Source of the DNA: a virus
Strand: one strand, 5' to 3'
DNA length: 30,290 nt
IMG/VR virus record: IMGVR_UViG_3300024273_001963
Span: 1 to 30,290 of that record
Both the position numbers and the translations under genes were made by a program. Below the pieces are notes generated by a model, which saw only the letters and a list, made by a program, of their open reading frames with translations, made no database searches and was not told the DNA's origin. Within the stretch, counting starts at the first letter, position 1. Every line of letters begins with the position of its first letter. Below are positions 6,007 to 15,800 of the stretch, piece by piece.

Positions 6007-9000
6007 CTAACCAATATGTTGAGCGCCGCCTATTCTTTCCACAACACACTTTATGTTTTTCAAAGTTATAGAACAATTACTCCCGCTGCTGGGATACTCG
6101 GTCTCCATCCACAACACCGTATCTGCGGTGCAGTTGTATCGATATTCTGAATAATTAAAGCGCGTCGTCGTTCCCAGCGGTACGTATCTGGTACTCATCG
6201 TGTATAATGTCTGTATAGTGCCGGCATCATTTGGCGTCGCGATCTTCGCATGGACATTATAATAGTCGCTGGCACCGTCGTTATCATTGCTCTCTTTCAC
6301 CGTCGCATACATATGAAATCTATAAGTTCCTGCACTCAATACCATAACTTTATTAGTGGAAGAGCTCGTAGTGTTGAATGTGAATGTGTTTGATGGAGTC
6401 AAGCTGCTATTGAAAGACATTGGCACTATCCCATTGCGGCGGTTCTTATTTAATAGGTCGGCCCCTGTAAAAACAACGATTGGATTTACTGCGTTCTCCC
6501 CTGCTGGACCTTGTGGACCTGCTGGGCCTGTATAACCTCGCGGCCCTGTTGCACCCGTATCACCTTTAACACCCGCAATACCTTGAATACCTTGAGTGCC
6601 TATAGCACCTTGCGGGCCTCGGGGACCTGTTGAGCCTGTATTACCTGTATCACCTTTAGCACCCGTATTACCTTTAACACCTTGAGGGCCTGTTGCACCC
6701 GTATAACCCCTAAGACCTTGAGGGCCTTGTGAGCCTGTTGCACCTGTAGGTCCTGCAGCGCCTGTTAACCCTTGAGGGCCTTGTGGGCCTGTTGCACCTG
6801 GGACACCATCTATACCATCTCTGCCGTGGGATTCTATTGCCTTTGCCTTAAATCTTACATCGAATGTTATTCCACTTGGCGCGGAGGCGTCATCACCAAT
6901 CTCAACACTCCAAGATTCGCCAGAGGCAATGGGTAGTGTTATAGTCTCACGACCATTGTTTCCGGCCCAGCCATAATTACGATTTAAGAAGACCTCGGTT
7001 CCAATAGTAACCTTGAAGCCATCTATATCGCCAGATGGATCGAAATTGCCTTCCACTATGAGATATCCATCAGTCTCAGCGGTACCAGTTGTACCTACAG
7101 TTGTAAACCCTTCTGCTAACCTTTTGGTAGTAGAAGCGATTGTCTTATAATTATCGATGTTATAAGAAGTGGCGAAATTAGCATATGTTTGTGTGTGTTG
7201 TGGCGAAGGCAATTTAACAATATCTCTCCCACTAATCTCAAATTTTATGGGAGGGGTCAGATTGCCAGCGTCTTCGACAGTGAATGATTTTTCACCAACT
7301 AAATTAGTTTCATATAAAAAACCAGTCTCGCCATTTTCATAATCGGTGACATATGTACCACTAATTGTTTGTGCATCCCAATCAACTATAATTTCTATGC
7401 TGTCGTGATCTTCACTATTTATAGTTGGTAGATTGGCCCAACTATTTACACATCTGATAATAGTCTTTGAAACATTATCTGGAATTGTAATTGGTAAAAC
7501 ATCAGACCAATTATCAGAAACCTCAGAGGTTGGTGTTTGAGAAGACCAGATATCTGATCGATCAGCATAGGAAGTGTCACTGGAATCAATATATCCCAGC
7601 GTGGATGCTTTAGTAGTCTTAGAACCCACGATCTGAATGTGATCAACCTCTGGGCTCAATTCAACACTCTTAGTGCACAAGGCCCCAACGATTTCGAAAG
7701 AAAGACCTTCTCCCGTTGACTTATCAAGATTGAATTCTATTTGTAATTGAGACTGTCCTTCATTAATAGGAACAAATACTGTCTGCCCAACGTTTGTGGT
7801 TATAACGCCAGGTATATATGATTCTTTATCAGTATTCAATAATGGCTGCCTTGAACCGTCTGGATATGTTGCATATATTTCTGCTTCGCGCTCGTCGAGG
7901 CTCGCGTACATGAAGACTCGAGCCTTGATATATACTCCTCGGATTCTTGAATTTACAAGTCCTGTTCCACTTAAACCCCTAATAGGAAATTGAATCTTAC
8001 CTGATAATGTATAAGCGTCGGCATTGCTTGTGGCATCATTATCGCCATTTATTGTAGAAAAACCTAATGGAGATGAAGCTTGGGTTTGAGCGCTACTAAC
8101 TACATAAGAAGCAGTTCCACCCGTATTGGATGTTTCTAAAAAGCGGTTCGCGGATGGGCCATTGATCGAGAACCAATGCGATGTAGTGTTATCTTGAATG
8201 CCCCAAAAACCTTGTGCTTCAGTGGTACTCGGATTCATGAAATGTCCATTAGTTTCACCGGGCACATGCTTGACATCGTTCAAGGTATTTCCGAATTGCC
8301 ATCGATTTAATGATGTATTATAATAAAAGTATCCGCGCCGGTCGGCAATAGGATGGGATGAATTATACCAAACCTTTTGTGCTGAATCATAAACATAGAT
8401 TCCATTCTCTTGTGATCGGTAAATTCCATAGACACTTACACCACTAACTGTTACTGTTGTTATATTATTTGTGGTTTTTGTAGAGAAATTGCCTGATAGA
8501 TTAGAACCCGAGCTCGGCGCGGCTGCACTTCCATTTGGCATTGCATCAGCGAACCCAGAATCAAAAATGAATTTTCTTACGGTTGTCTCTGCACTTGAAT
8601 ATGATAATTCATTAAACGTCGCACCTGTCTGACTAGTGATGCCACGGTATTCCATATCAGCACCCCAATTACCAAAGTTACCTGTAGTCCATTCTGTACC
8701 ATCATAGTACATTGAATCACCATAGGATGGGGTAATATTAGTTGCCACATCTGTATGAGTTGAACTAAATAATTTATGATTGGTTACTGATGCGGTGTTG
8801 GCTTCGAAACCTCCAGTTGCAGAATTGTAGGAAAGAAAATCACCATGAGTGATGTTACTATCTACACCAAGTAATCTATTTGCGGGTATATTCCGTCCAT
8901 ATTTAAAGGTAGCCTTTGTTGTGGGAAATGTATTATCAGTTGAAGACGAATCTATTGTAATAGACTTCTTCATGTTTGATGTTATGAGATTACCATCGGC

Positions 9001-9429
9001 ATTAAAAGCAGCAAATTCACCAGATTCGAAACCTGTATTATCAATCTGATCAGCAGTAAGAGCATCAGGCGGTGTATATGTTATTGTCTGTTCACCATTT
9101 ACGATGGCCGAGATACTGATTCCACCGCCAGCAGCCGCAGGGTTATTTACAGGATTGATCTTTACTTCGCCTAACTGTGCTCCATCAGTTGTTCCTAATC
9201 TAGTATTAATTAGGGCATTGACGGCAGCCTGAGTTGGTATCTTAGATGTGCTTGCGGCCAAGCTTCCACCAAAGTCATCATTTGTCATTACGTAACCACT
9301 CGAAATAGCATTTCCTTTACTATCCCATTTTACTACTCTATTTGGATCTGTGGTCCCGCCTGTAACAAAAGTTGCGGAATTGCCTGAGGTCTTCTTTGCA
9401 ATCGAGGTTGTATTTCTTGTAAGGGCCAT
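6007..9429 (-). CDS. Large tail fibre with collagen-like repeat and C1q-like tip, 1140 aa
   Basis: The ATG at 9429 follows a perfect late promoter by 5 nt. The N-terminal part is repetitive and beta-rich, with segments such as VVKWDSKGNAISSGYV and SKIPTQAAVNALINT that recall fibre shafts. Residues 869-979 are 37 uninterrupted Gly-X-Y triplets (collagen-like), 13 of them with Thr in the Y position. Residues 980-1140 form a C-terminal domain with the C1q/TNF-like jelly-roll pattern (VLSAGTYRFHMYATVKE in the middle, SITLKNIKCVVERIGG at the end), which is normally trimeric and could bind the host. The triplets demand a trimer, as expected for a phage fibre. It is the last gene of the minus-strand structural run. 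The receptor is unknown. Confidence 0.88.
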   Translation of the reverse strand: MALTRNTTSIAKKTSGNSATFVTGGTTDPNRVVKWDSKGNAISSGYVMTNDDFGGSLAASTSKIPTQAAVNALINTRLGTTDGAQLGEVKINPVNNPAAAGGGISISAIVNGEQTITYTPPDALTADQIDNTGFESGEFAAFNADGNLITSNMKKSITIDSSSTDNTFPTTKATFKYGRNIPANRLLGVDSNITHGDFLSYNSATGGFEANTASVTNHKLFSSTHTDVATNITPSYGDSMYYDGTEWTTGNFGNWGADMEYRGITSQTGATFNELSYSSAETTVRKFIFDSGFADAMPNGSAAAPSSGSNLSGNFSTKTTNNITTVTVSGVSVYGIYRSQENGIYVYDSAQKVWYNSSHPIADRRGYFYYNTSLNRWQFGNTLNDVKHVPGETNGHFMNPSTTEAQGFWGIQDNTTSHWFSINGPSANRFLETSNTGGTASYVVSSAQTQASSPLGFSTINGDNDATSNADAYTLSGKIQFPIRGLSGTGLVNSRIRGVYIKARVFMYASLDEREAEIYATYPDGSRQPLLNTDKESYIPGVITTNVGQTVFVPINEGQSQLQIEFNLDKSTGEGLSFEIVGALCTKSVELSPEVDHIQIVGSKTTKASTLGYIDSSDTSYADRSDIWSSQTPTSEVSDNWSDVLPITIPDNVSKTIIRCVNSWANLPTINSEDHDSIEIIVDWDAQTISGTYVTDYENGETGFLYETNLVGEKSFTVEDAGNLTPPIKFEISGRDIVKLPSPQHTQTYANFATSYNIDNYKTIASTTKRLAEGFTTVGTTGTAETDGYLIVEGNFDPSGDIDGFKVTIGTEVFLNRNYGWAGNNGRETITLPIASGESWSVEIGDDASAPSGITFDVRFKAKAIESHGRDGIDGVPGATGPQGPQGLTGAAGPTGATGSQGPQGLRGYTGATGPQGVKGNTGAKGDTGNTGSTGPRGPQGAIGTQGIQGIAGVKGDTGATGPRGYTGPAGPQGPAGENAVNPIVVFTGADLLNKNRRNGIVPMSFNSSLTPSNTFTFNTTSSSTNKVMVLSAGTYRFHMYATVKESNDNDGASDYYNVHAKIATPNDAGTIQTLYTMSTRYVPLGTTTRFNYSEYRYNCTADTVLWMETEYPSSGSNCSITLKNIKCVVERIGGAQHIG
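6493..6825 (-). repeat. Collagen-like Gly-X-Y coding repeat (37 triplets)
   Basis: This segment encodes residues 869-979 of the fibre. Every third residue is Gly; common units are GPQ (six), GAT, GPR, GYT and GDT. The DNA is a degenerate 9-bp-based repeat and could undergo slippage, which would change fibre length in phase. Confidence 0.95.
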
Positions 9430-9434
9430 GATTC

Positions 9435-9442
9435 TATTTATA
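9435..9442 (-). promoter_or_regulatory. T4-type late promoter
   Basis: TATAAATA on the minus strand, followed by GAATC and the ATG at 9429 (5-nt gap). Confidence 0.8.
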
Positions 9443-9446
9443 AGAT

Positions 9447-9674
9447 TTAGTATGGGTATATGATTTTTTCGTCCTCTTCTTTTTTAGTCAACTTGTACTT
9501 TTCTATGGGAAGAACGTAATCATTCTCTGGTGTTAAAATTGGTCTGGTTACATATCCGAAAGACATTTCGAATCTATTACACACATTGGGGTCTATTTTC
9601 TTTGGAAATTTCTTCCCTTCTTTAAGAGACCTTTTCCATGCGTCTGTTTCTTTTTTAAAAATTAAATGATACAT
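9447..9674 (-). CDS. Small charged protein, 75 aa, unknown function
   Basis: The ATG is at 9674, 18 nt after the stop of the VWA gene, and the stop lies 17 nt before the fibre start. The product is hydrophilic and Lys-rich (MYHLIFKKETDAWKRSLKEGKKFP) with a mixed middle (FEMSFGYVTRPILTPENDYVL) and a charged end. No domain or membrane segment is seen. Its place between two adhesin genes in the same direction suggests a fibre accessory or chaperone, but this is context only. Confidence 0.6.
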   Translation of the reverse strand: MYHLIFKKETDAWKRSLKEGKKFPKKIDPNVCNRFEMSFGYVTRPILTPENDYVLPIEKYKLTKKEEDEKIIYPY

Positions 9675-9692
9675 ATTCTATCTTGCTGCAGC

Positions 9693-10316
9693 CTACGCCC
9701 CAATTTGGCTAGTAAAATTATCGATTGAAGTAAATCTGAATCCACCGGTAGCAGCCGCGACGTCGGCATACCCGGAATTATTAACGGTTCCAAAATAAAA
9801 GCCAGCATTTATAGAGTTTAAATGACTAATCGCGGATGCTTTCGTGGCACCTCTCTGATGGCTACCCGCACCACTAAAGAGAAATACAGAATGGTTATAT
9901 GTAGGGTCCCAACTAAACTTGGTGCAAGCATAAACTATCGCACCGTAACCGTCTTCGGGAACGTCGCCACCTCCACTTGTAACTGTAGGTATATTTGATT
10001 GAAGATTATCTATGTTGGTAAAATCCAAGCTCGGGGTCTTCGCATCATTTTCGTCTTTATAACCCACCAAGGCAAACTGAATATCAGCATCATCACCGTT
10101 AAGTTCGACAGATTTTTGTGCTATCGCGTTGGCAAGCGCTCGGAAGCCACTAAGATATCGCTGCATACTATAAGTAGTATCAAATAGAAACGCGATCTGT
10201 GTGGGTAGATTAAGATCAATTACCTCATCTACCCATAAAGGAACAGTGCCTTGATATATTTGCGTGACTTCTTGAGTTCCCGCAAATACTTTACCTTTAA
10301 GATTATTTAATATCAT
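9693..10316 (-). CDS. VWA-domain virion adhesin with fibre-type N-terminus, 207 aa
   Basis: Residues 1-29 (KGKVFAGTQEVTQIYQGTVPLWV) have the short beta pattern often found at the base of phage tail-fibre proteins. Residues about 38-207 form a von Willebrand A domain: strand PTQIAFLFD, metal-binding MIDAS residues D46-x-T48-x-S50, the integrin-like GGGDVPEDG turn (115-123), and strand SVFLFSGAGSH where the usual third Asp is replaced, so metal binding may be altered. VWA domains bind proteins or glycans through a divalent cation. The gene is 2 nt from the stop of the preceding coiled-coil fibre gene, so the products probably assemble together. There is no secretion signal, consistent with a virion part. 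Confidence 0.8.
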   Translation of the reverse strand: MILNNLKGKVFAGTQEVTQIYQGTVPLWVDEVIDLNLPTQIAFLFDTTYSMQRYLSGFRALANAIAQKSVELNGDDADIQFALVGYKDENDAKTPSLDFTNIDNLQSNIPTVTSGGGDVPEDGYGAIVYACTKFSWDPTYNHSVFLFSGAGSHQRGATKASAISHLNSINAGFYFGTVNNSGYADVAAATGGFRFTSIDNFTSQIGA

Positions 10317-10318
10317 AA

Positions 10319-11836
10319 TTATCCAACAATGATGTAAACTGTGGAAGCATCTGGTGTAAGTTCATCATAAGCTGCTTGAGTTAATTGTTGAATCCCTGTC
10401 ACAGCTCCCAAATTTGCCACCTTATTTGACTGAAGGCTGACGATGCCATTTTCATTACCTGTTACTCTAGTTTGTAGATTGGAGATATTCGCCTCAGCCG
10501 CTACTATGGCAGTCTCAGCCGCTGCTATGGCATTTCGATTAGTTGTTATTTTGCCTCCATTCGCCACGATGACTCGTATATTGGAGTTTACATTCTCTTG
10601 AATCGCGGCGATATCAGCATCATTGCTTGTTATCTGCGTTTGAAGATTTGTGATGTTACCACCATTACCTGTTATCTGCGTTTGAAGACTTGAGTATTGA
10701 CCTTGAAGATTCGTGATGTCATCTTCATTTGTTGATGCACCGATCTGCGATTGAAGACTTGAGATATCGTTAACATTGTTTGTAATGCGACCTGATAGAG
10801 CGGAGATATCGGTATCATTGCTTCTAATGCGAGCTTCTATTTCGAAGATATCGGTATCATTGGCCCCAATGCGACCTGATAGAGCCGCGATATCAGTATC
10901 ATTAGATGATATCTGCGATTGAAGATTTAAATCCGCAGATTTAAGGTTGGCGATATCAGTGTCATTAGATGTTATCTGCGCTTGAAGATTTGAGACATCT
11001 TGTTGCTCTTGAGTGGCAAGCTCTTCTAGCTCAGCATCTGTTGCGTAACCATCTATTTCTAGATTTTCACCACTTAGTGTTATCTTTCCCCCAGTTAATC
11101 CACCGATCTTGGGTGTATCATATGTGAAAAATCCATCATCATATGTTAAAGTTCCATCCGATTTCTGATCTGCTGTCTTATAACCTAAACCTATTTCAGT
11201 CTTTGCATATCCTCCAAGACCATCAATCGTTGGTGCATCATGCATGAATTGACCAGCACCTTGATAGTATAGAACGCCCGAACCACCCGCCGGAAGAGGC
11301 TGTGTGATTGTAATACTATCAACTCCAAGACCACCAAGATCGGATAGAGTCGGAATTGTGGGTTGTGTAAAAGTAAATAAATTATTGCTCTTTGCATAAT
11401 TTAAATGTCCAGCTGGATAATTTACATTAGGTATAGCAACATTGACGCCAATCGCATCAAATTTATTTTTTATTTGACCAGTTGTCTCATCCTTATCATA
11501 ATACTCGGCATTTAGAGTTGATATATCTACTTTTTTACTCAGAGCCTCCTGTGTGGCAGTGGAAATCTCTTTGTCCGCATCGGAGGTATTCTCTGCAAAT
11601 TCTAATCCAACATCTTTTTTATTTACTTGGTGTGGATTTTCTCTATTAGCAACGTGTCTACTTAACTGGGAAAAACTTTTACTAGAAGCCAGAATGGATA
11701 TCCTGTTATCATTGTTTTTGAAAAATAATAAACCATCATTGTAATTGATAGCTAATTCACCAGAGTCAAGATCACTTGGGTGGGGTGTCGCATTTGGTCT
11801 ATTCGTTTTAGTGAGTATTATTTTTGAACTTGGCAT
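10319..11836 (-). CDS. Coiled-coil tail fibre protein, 505 aa
   Basis: I chose the ATG at 11836, 4 nt after the upstream stop; the frame can be extended to a TTG at 11866, but that lies inside the upstream gene. The N-terminus reads MPSSKIILTKTNRPNATP and then DLDSGELAINYNDGLLFFK, the classical phage-fibre GELA(I/V)N motif. A middle region (about residues 270-430) is a coiled coil of 14-residue units such as ISSNDTDIAALSGR, with Asn/Asp at the core as in trimeric fibres. The C-terminus LTQAAYDELTPDASTVYIIVG is the usual ending of marine phage fibre proteins. It probably forms a trimeric shaft linking the baseplate to the VWA and collagen adhesins encoded next. Confidence 0.88.
   Translation of the reverse strand: MPSSKIILTKTNRPNATPHPSDLDSGELAINYNDGLLFFKNNDNRISILASSKSFSQLSRHVANRENPHQVNKKDVGLEFAENTSDADKEISTATQEALSKKVDISTLNAEYYDKDETTGQIKNKFDAIGVNVAIPNVNYPAGHLNYAKSNNLFTFTQPTIPTLSDLGGLGVDSITITQPLPAGGSGVLYYQGAGQFMHDAPTIDGLGGYAKTEIGLGYKTADQKSDGTLTYDDGFFTYDTPKIGGLTGGKITLSGENLEIDGYATDAELEELATQEQQDVSNLQAQITSNDTDIANLKSADLNLQSQISSNDTDIAALSGRIGANDTDIFEIEARIRSNDTDISALSGRITNNVNDISSLQSQIGASTNEDDITNLQGQYSSLQTQITGNGGNITNLQTQITSNDADIAAIQENVNSNIRVIVANGGKITTNRNAIAAAETAIVAAEANISNLQTRVTGNENGIVSLQSNKVANLGAVTGIQQLTQAAYDELTPDASTVYIIVG
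10605..10995 (-). repeat. Coding repeat of the fibre coiled coil
   Basis: Imperfect 42-bp units (14 codons) encode I-x-x-NDTDI-x-x-L-x-x-x. Six or more recognisable copies occur, with related GATATC-containing words in each. This is protein repeat structure, not a regulatory array. Confidence 0.8.
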
Positions 11837-11840
11837 TTTA

Positions 11841-12617
11841 TTAGAGTGCAGGTTTGAAGAATACAAATCCTTCTGAAATTGTATTGTCTGTATTTACAAG
11901 CTGAATCTGTCTAGGTATCCAACCGCTATCAGCGAGGTCATCGGTCAGATCAAACGAAGTCATTGTTATATCCGCTTTATGGACAATATGGATACTTGAC
12001 CCTAGAGGTGGGATTGTGGAGAATATTATTGAATTACTAACATTATCGACGGTATATGAAGATGAACTATCTTGTGATATTCCATCAATGTGAACATCAA
12101 ACCAGACCGCCAGTTCATTATCGATATCGAAATTCAGGTGATATGATGAAGTGGCGCCATCGGCAATAATTGTCTGTTGCTTATATTGATATACATTATT
12201 TTCTAATGTATCTAGTCTAGCGATGAACCCATTTGTCTTTTTTCTCCACTGATCAAATGTATCTCCAAGATCAACCTTATCACTGTTTTCGACTCTGGTA
12301 AAATGATTAGGTGAATAAACCTTTAGTGTGATATTATTCGATGCAGTTGAAGTGAGTGCAATTGTTACAGGAATGAAATTCTCGCCAGCTGGAAATGTGG
12401 TGGTAGTCTTGAATTCCTTTGTTATGCTTTTAGAAGCACCAATTGTGAGAGTACCAGTAAGGGCACTTTCACCCACAAAATGATCTGCCGCAGTAATTCC
12501 TGTACCACTGATTTCATATGTATGTTGAGTTCCTATTTCACCTTGATAATCATCAAGCGTAAGAATAAAACTCTCTCCAGCTACAATATATTGTTTATTT
12601 ATGCTTATGTGTGCCAT
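11841..12617 (-). CDS. Virion structural (fibre or baseplate-associated) protein, 258 aa
   Basis: The ATG at 12617 follows a GATAAATA late box by 5 nt. Residues 1-105 form a beta domain (AHISINKQYIVAGESFILTL and following Thr-rich strands). Then comes DKVDLGDTFDQWRKKTNGF with a short helix (ARLDTLENNVYQYK), a module shared by many structural proteins of marine T4-like phages. Residues about 150-225 are a second beta domain (VWFDVHIDGISQDSSSSYTVD, then HIVHKADITM). The ending DSGWIPRQIQLVNTDNTISE is fibre-like. It lies between the conserved 68-aa protein and the coiled-coil fibre, so it probably forms part of the same long fibre or its attachment. The exact role is not known. Confidence 0.75.
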   Translation of the reverse strand: MAHISINKQYIVAGESFILTLDDYQGEIGTQHTYEISGTGITAADHFVGESALTGTLTIGASKSITKEFKTTTTFPAGENFIPVTIALTSTASNNITLKVYSPNHFTRVENSDKVDLGDTFDQWRKKTNGFIARLDTLENNVYQYKQQTIIADGATSSYHLNFDIDNELAVWFDVHIDGISQDSSSSYTVDNVSNSIIFSTIPPLGSSIHIVHKADITMTSFDLTDDLADSGWIPRQIQLVNTDNTISEGFVFFKPAL

Positions 12618-12621
12618 ATTC

Positions 12622-12828
12622 TTATTTATCTAATTTTTTTAGTATCAATTCCACCATTGTTTTTAATTCATCAACATCGTGTCTAAGCTTAATATCCTGC
12701 TTGGCTCTTTCTTTTCTAAGCAAAGCGGCTCGGTAGCCACTCTCGCTTATATTTATGATAGCACCGCTTCTAGTATCTTTTACCAGTGATGGATTATCTT
12801 CGATGGGAATATATTCTGTCTCAGTCAT
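12622..12828 (-). CDS. Conserved small T4-like marine phage protein, 68 aa
   Basis: The ATG is 2 nt after the stop of the DUF4815 gene. The product reads YIPIEDNPSLVKDTRSGAII, then YRAALLRKERAKQD, and ends with a helix (DVDELKTMVELILKKLDK). I recall this pattern, 'NP.LVRDt.SGAI' followed by a short coiled coil, from small proteins in T4-like cyanophages and related marine phages. The C-terminal helix could trimerise or dock on a virion protein. The function is unknown; its conserved place beside structural genes suggests a virion or assembly role. Confidence 0.8.
   Translation of the reverse strand: MTETEYIPIEDNPSLVKDTRSGAIINISESGYRAALLRKERAKQDIKLRHDVDELKTMVELILKKLDK
12623..12630 (-). promoter_or_regulatory. 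Late promoter variant GATAAATA
   Basis: One-base variant of the late box, with a 5-nt gap to the ATG at 12617. It lies inside the 3' end of the 12622-12828 gene. Confidence 0.6.
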
Positions 12829-12830
12829 GT

Positions 12831-15800
12831 TTAAGTTGTTGCAACCGATCTCAAACTTTTCACAACAGGTACATATTCAGCATCATCAGCGCATATAACA
12901 ATTTTCAATTGGAATGATGAGAATAAATCAAGATTCGGAGCTTCGAATTCGACTTCGTTGAATTCATCTCTGTCACCACTCACAGGAATTGCATTTCCAT
13001 TTTTAGGAAGTACTCTAATGAATGTATTCTCTGAAATACTTTCTTCACCCGTTTTTGTTCTAATATAAACTCTAACATTTGAACCCGCACTAGGACGATT
13101 AATATCCAGATATGTTGTAATTTGATCAGCAGCATTGGCCAGAGAAATTTCTTGTGTAATATATCTTGCCTCTGCTGTACCATGATTAGCATCTAATTCT
13201 GTATCAACCCCATCTACTTCCAAGGCAGATTCGCCATTCACAATATTGCCAACCCCAGCAAGAGATAATCTATCAAGATCAAGTAGAGGTGTTACAAAAT
13301 CAGATGTACTTGATAATGTTGCTTTAAGTTTTATATTAGAATCAATTGTTCCACCTTCGTAGTATTCTTCGGCTGCTTCAATATCAACATAGTTTGTTCC
13401 ATCAATAGATAATTGATATCTAACTGATGTTTGAGGTAGATTTACATCTTCCGATTGAAGCATCAATTGAGAGAATGTAGTTGGCGCAGGTGCAGGTGAA
13501 TCATCTGATAATAGAACATCAAAATTATATTCCTTGGTTTGAGTCGCAAACTTGGCTCGATTCATCTTAAACTTGAAGTCTTTATTCTGATCTGCAGTCC
13601 ATGTAGAAGCATTCTGTGATTTGAACATAACACCTGTGTATGGATTCTTCACGATCATTCCTCCACCATTGACATCTTCTTTACCTATATCTGAAAGCCA
13701 CATTCTGTAATTATCATCATTAGATAGTACAACGATTGCGTATTCGACGCCAGGTGAAAGATAGATAGGTGAATCGAATCTGAAGTTTGTTGCTGCTGTT
13801 GCCTTCTCATCGTCGATATTGACCTCTTCGGGCATTAAAGTTATTTCACTACCAGGTATGATTTCCTGTGAAGGATAACCATTATCGGTCGTTACAACGT
13901 ACATCTGAACAGGTACACTATTAGATTTCCTTTGGAAATATAAATCCACAGATGTTGCAAATAAACCAGTTTCAATTTCACCAATCATAAATGATTGAGC
14001 CAATGGATCTCTCCATCTTCTTCTACGAATTCTAATATTTCTTCTACGGACAACCCAGTCTCTTCTGAATCGCACTCTTCTGGTTGAAACAACTGTTCTT
14101 TGTCTATGTTGGACCACACCTGTCGCACTATAATCCACTGATGCAGAAGTTGTAGAATCATCTGCTTTTGCTCCAATAGCAGAATCATTGAGAATAACTT
14201 CTCGCTCTCCTGTTCTGAATTTATTGGCAGAATTATTTGGAATAACAAAGTAACCCGTAATGCTACCTGACTCATCAGTTATTAATTCTTGTCTTGCACC
14301 CAACGATGTGAATATCTGAGTAGCATCTTGATTCAAGAAATTTCTAGTATCTCTATTGTTCTTAAATTCAACAAAGGGAGCTTTAGTTGCGTATGAAGAT
14401 ATATCAACACCATCGAAGTAAAGATGTAATTTAGTGTTCGGTCTGAATAATTTACCTGTAAAATATACTCTCCTCGATCTTATGAATGGAACAAAAGATG
14501 TATCGACAATTTTATTATTAACTGTGCTTCTTACTGTTTCGATACTTGCTGTGGTTCTAAGTCCAACTCTAACCGATCTACCGAATCTCGAACCGATAAA
14601 GAGTCTGCGACCTCTGCCACGTCGGCGCCACCGTGAAGTCCGTGTCCATCTAAATCTTCCAACCCAATTTGTTCTCCAAGAACCCCATTGTGTTCCCTGT
14701 GCTCTCACAGCATTTCTGATATTTCTTAATACAGCCGCGTCGTTTTCTCTATTAACAATAACATCGGGTCGTTGACTAGTTTCTTTCCATTGATCAGATG
14801 AAGGAGATAGTTTAAGCTCTCCCCACCATGCGGCAACGGCATAAGGATTAACACTCATGTGTACACTAGCCTTATCTTGATTGATAAAGGTGACTTCGTC
14901 GGTAGAATAATCGATTGGAAGGGTAGCCATGCCATCTGGATGAATACCATTTTGGATAGGGTTAGTCAATACAAATCTATCATTCGATTCGCTAAATGTA
15001 GGTCTCATTAGACCTTCGACCTTATCAATAGAAACCAGGCAACCTGGGTCGAGGGTATCTGCTGTACCATGACCGAGGAAACTATCAACTACGATTCCAT
15101 TCTTAAATCTATCCATATTGGTCACGCCATCAACAATGTCTTTTTGATTAGCATCCTGTTCCAATAAAGACATGGTCTGAAAATATTCGATATTCTTAAT
15201 GCGAGATTCAAGTTCGCCAATATCTCTCATTGTATATCTTCTATTGTCAATGTACTCATTATCGATATCTTTAATATCAAAAGTATAAGCAGGAACATTG
15301 ACAGTATAGAGATGCATCGCATTGTCTGGTATACTTGGTTGATTTGGATATAGACCAGGAGTGCCTTGTATGACCTTAAATTCTCCAAGTGTATTTACAA
15401 TAACAACATCAATTCTATTGAGATAGTAATTTACTTTTGCTTCTACAACACTATTTGGATCGAAGAATGTGGTTAAGCCGTTTACCTGAAAACCAGATTC
15501 ATCTCCGCGGAAATCAAGGATATCGCTGAGTCTGATATCTCTATATGAGGGGATATCTTCATAATCGATGGTGGCGGCCGCATATGAGTTTTTGCTATAA
15601 AAAGAACCTAAACCACCACGGCTAAAATATTTAAATGTAATTATTACTGTTTTATCACTGAGGTCTATTCCACCTGTATATCTAACCTTCGATTCTTTGT
15701 AAATACCGTCTCTTTGGCCATCATCCAGTTCGATATCACTTGTGATATCTACGGCAACTTCGGGCGGGGAGGCATCTTCATCTAATACACCGTTCGCGGG

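Noticed and set aside
10605-10995. Repeat array that might be CRISPR-like or regulatory
   Set aside because: The repeat is in frame with 14-residue coiled-coil units, varies as coding sequence does, and has no unique spacers.
14434-14775. Plus-strand open frame of 113 codons opposite the DUF4815 gene
   Set aside because: It is antisense to the Arg-rich coding stretch, whose codons make the opposite strand poor in stops; there is no promoter, ribosome site or plausible protein.
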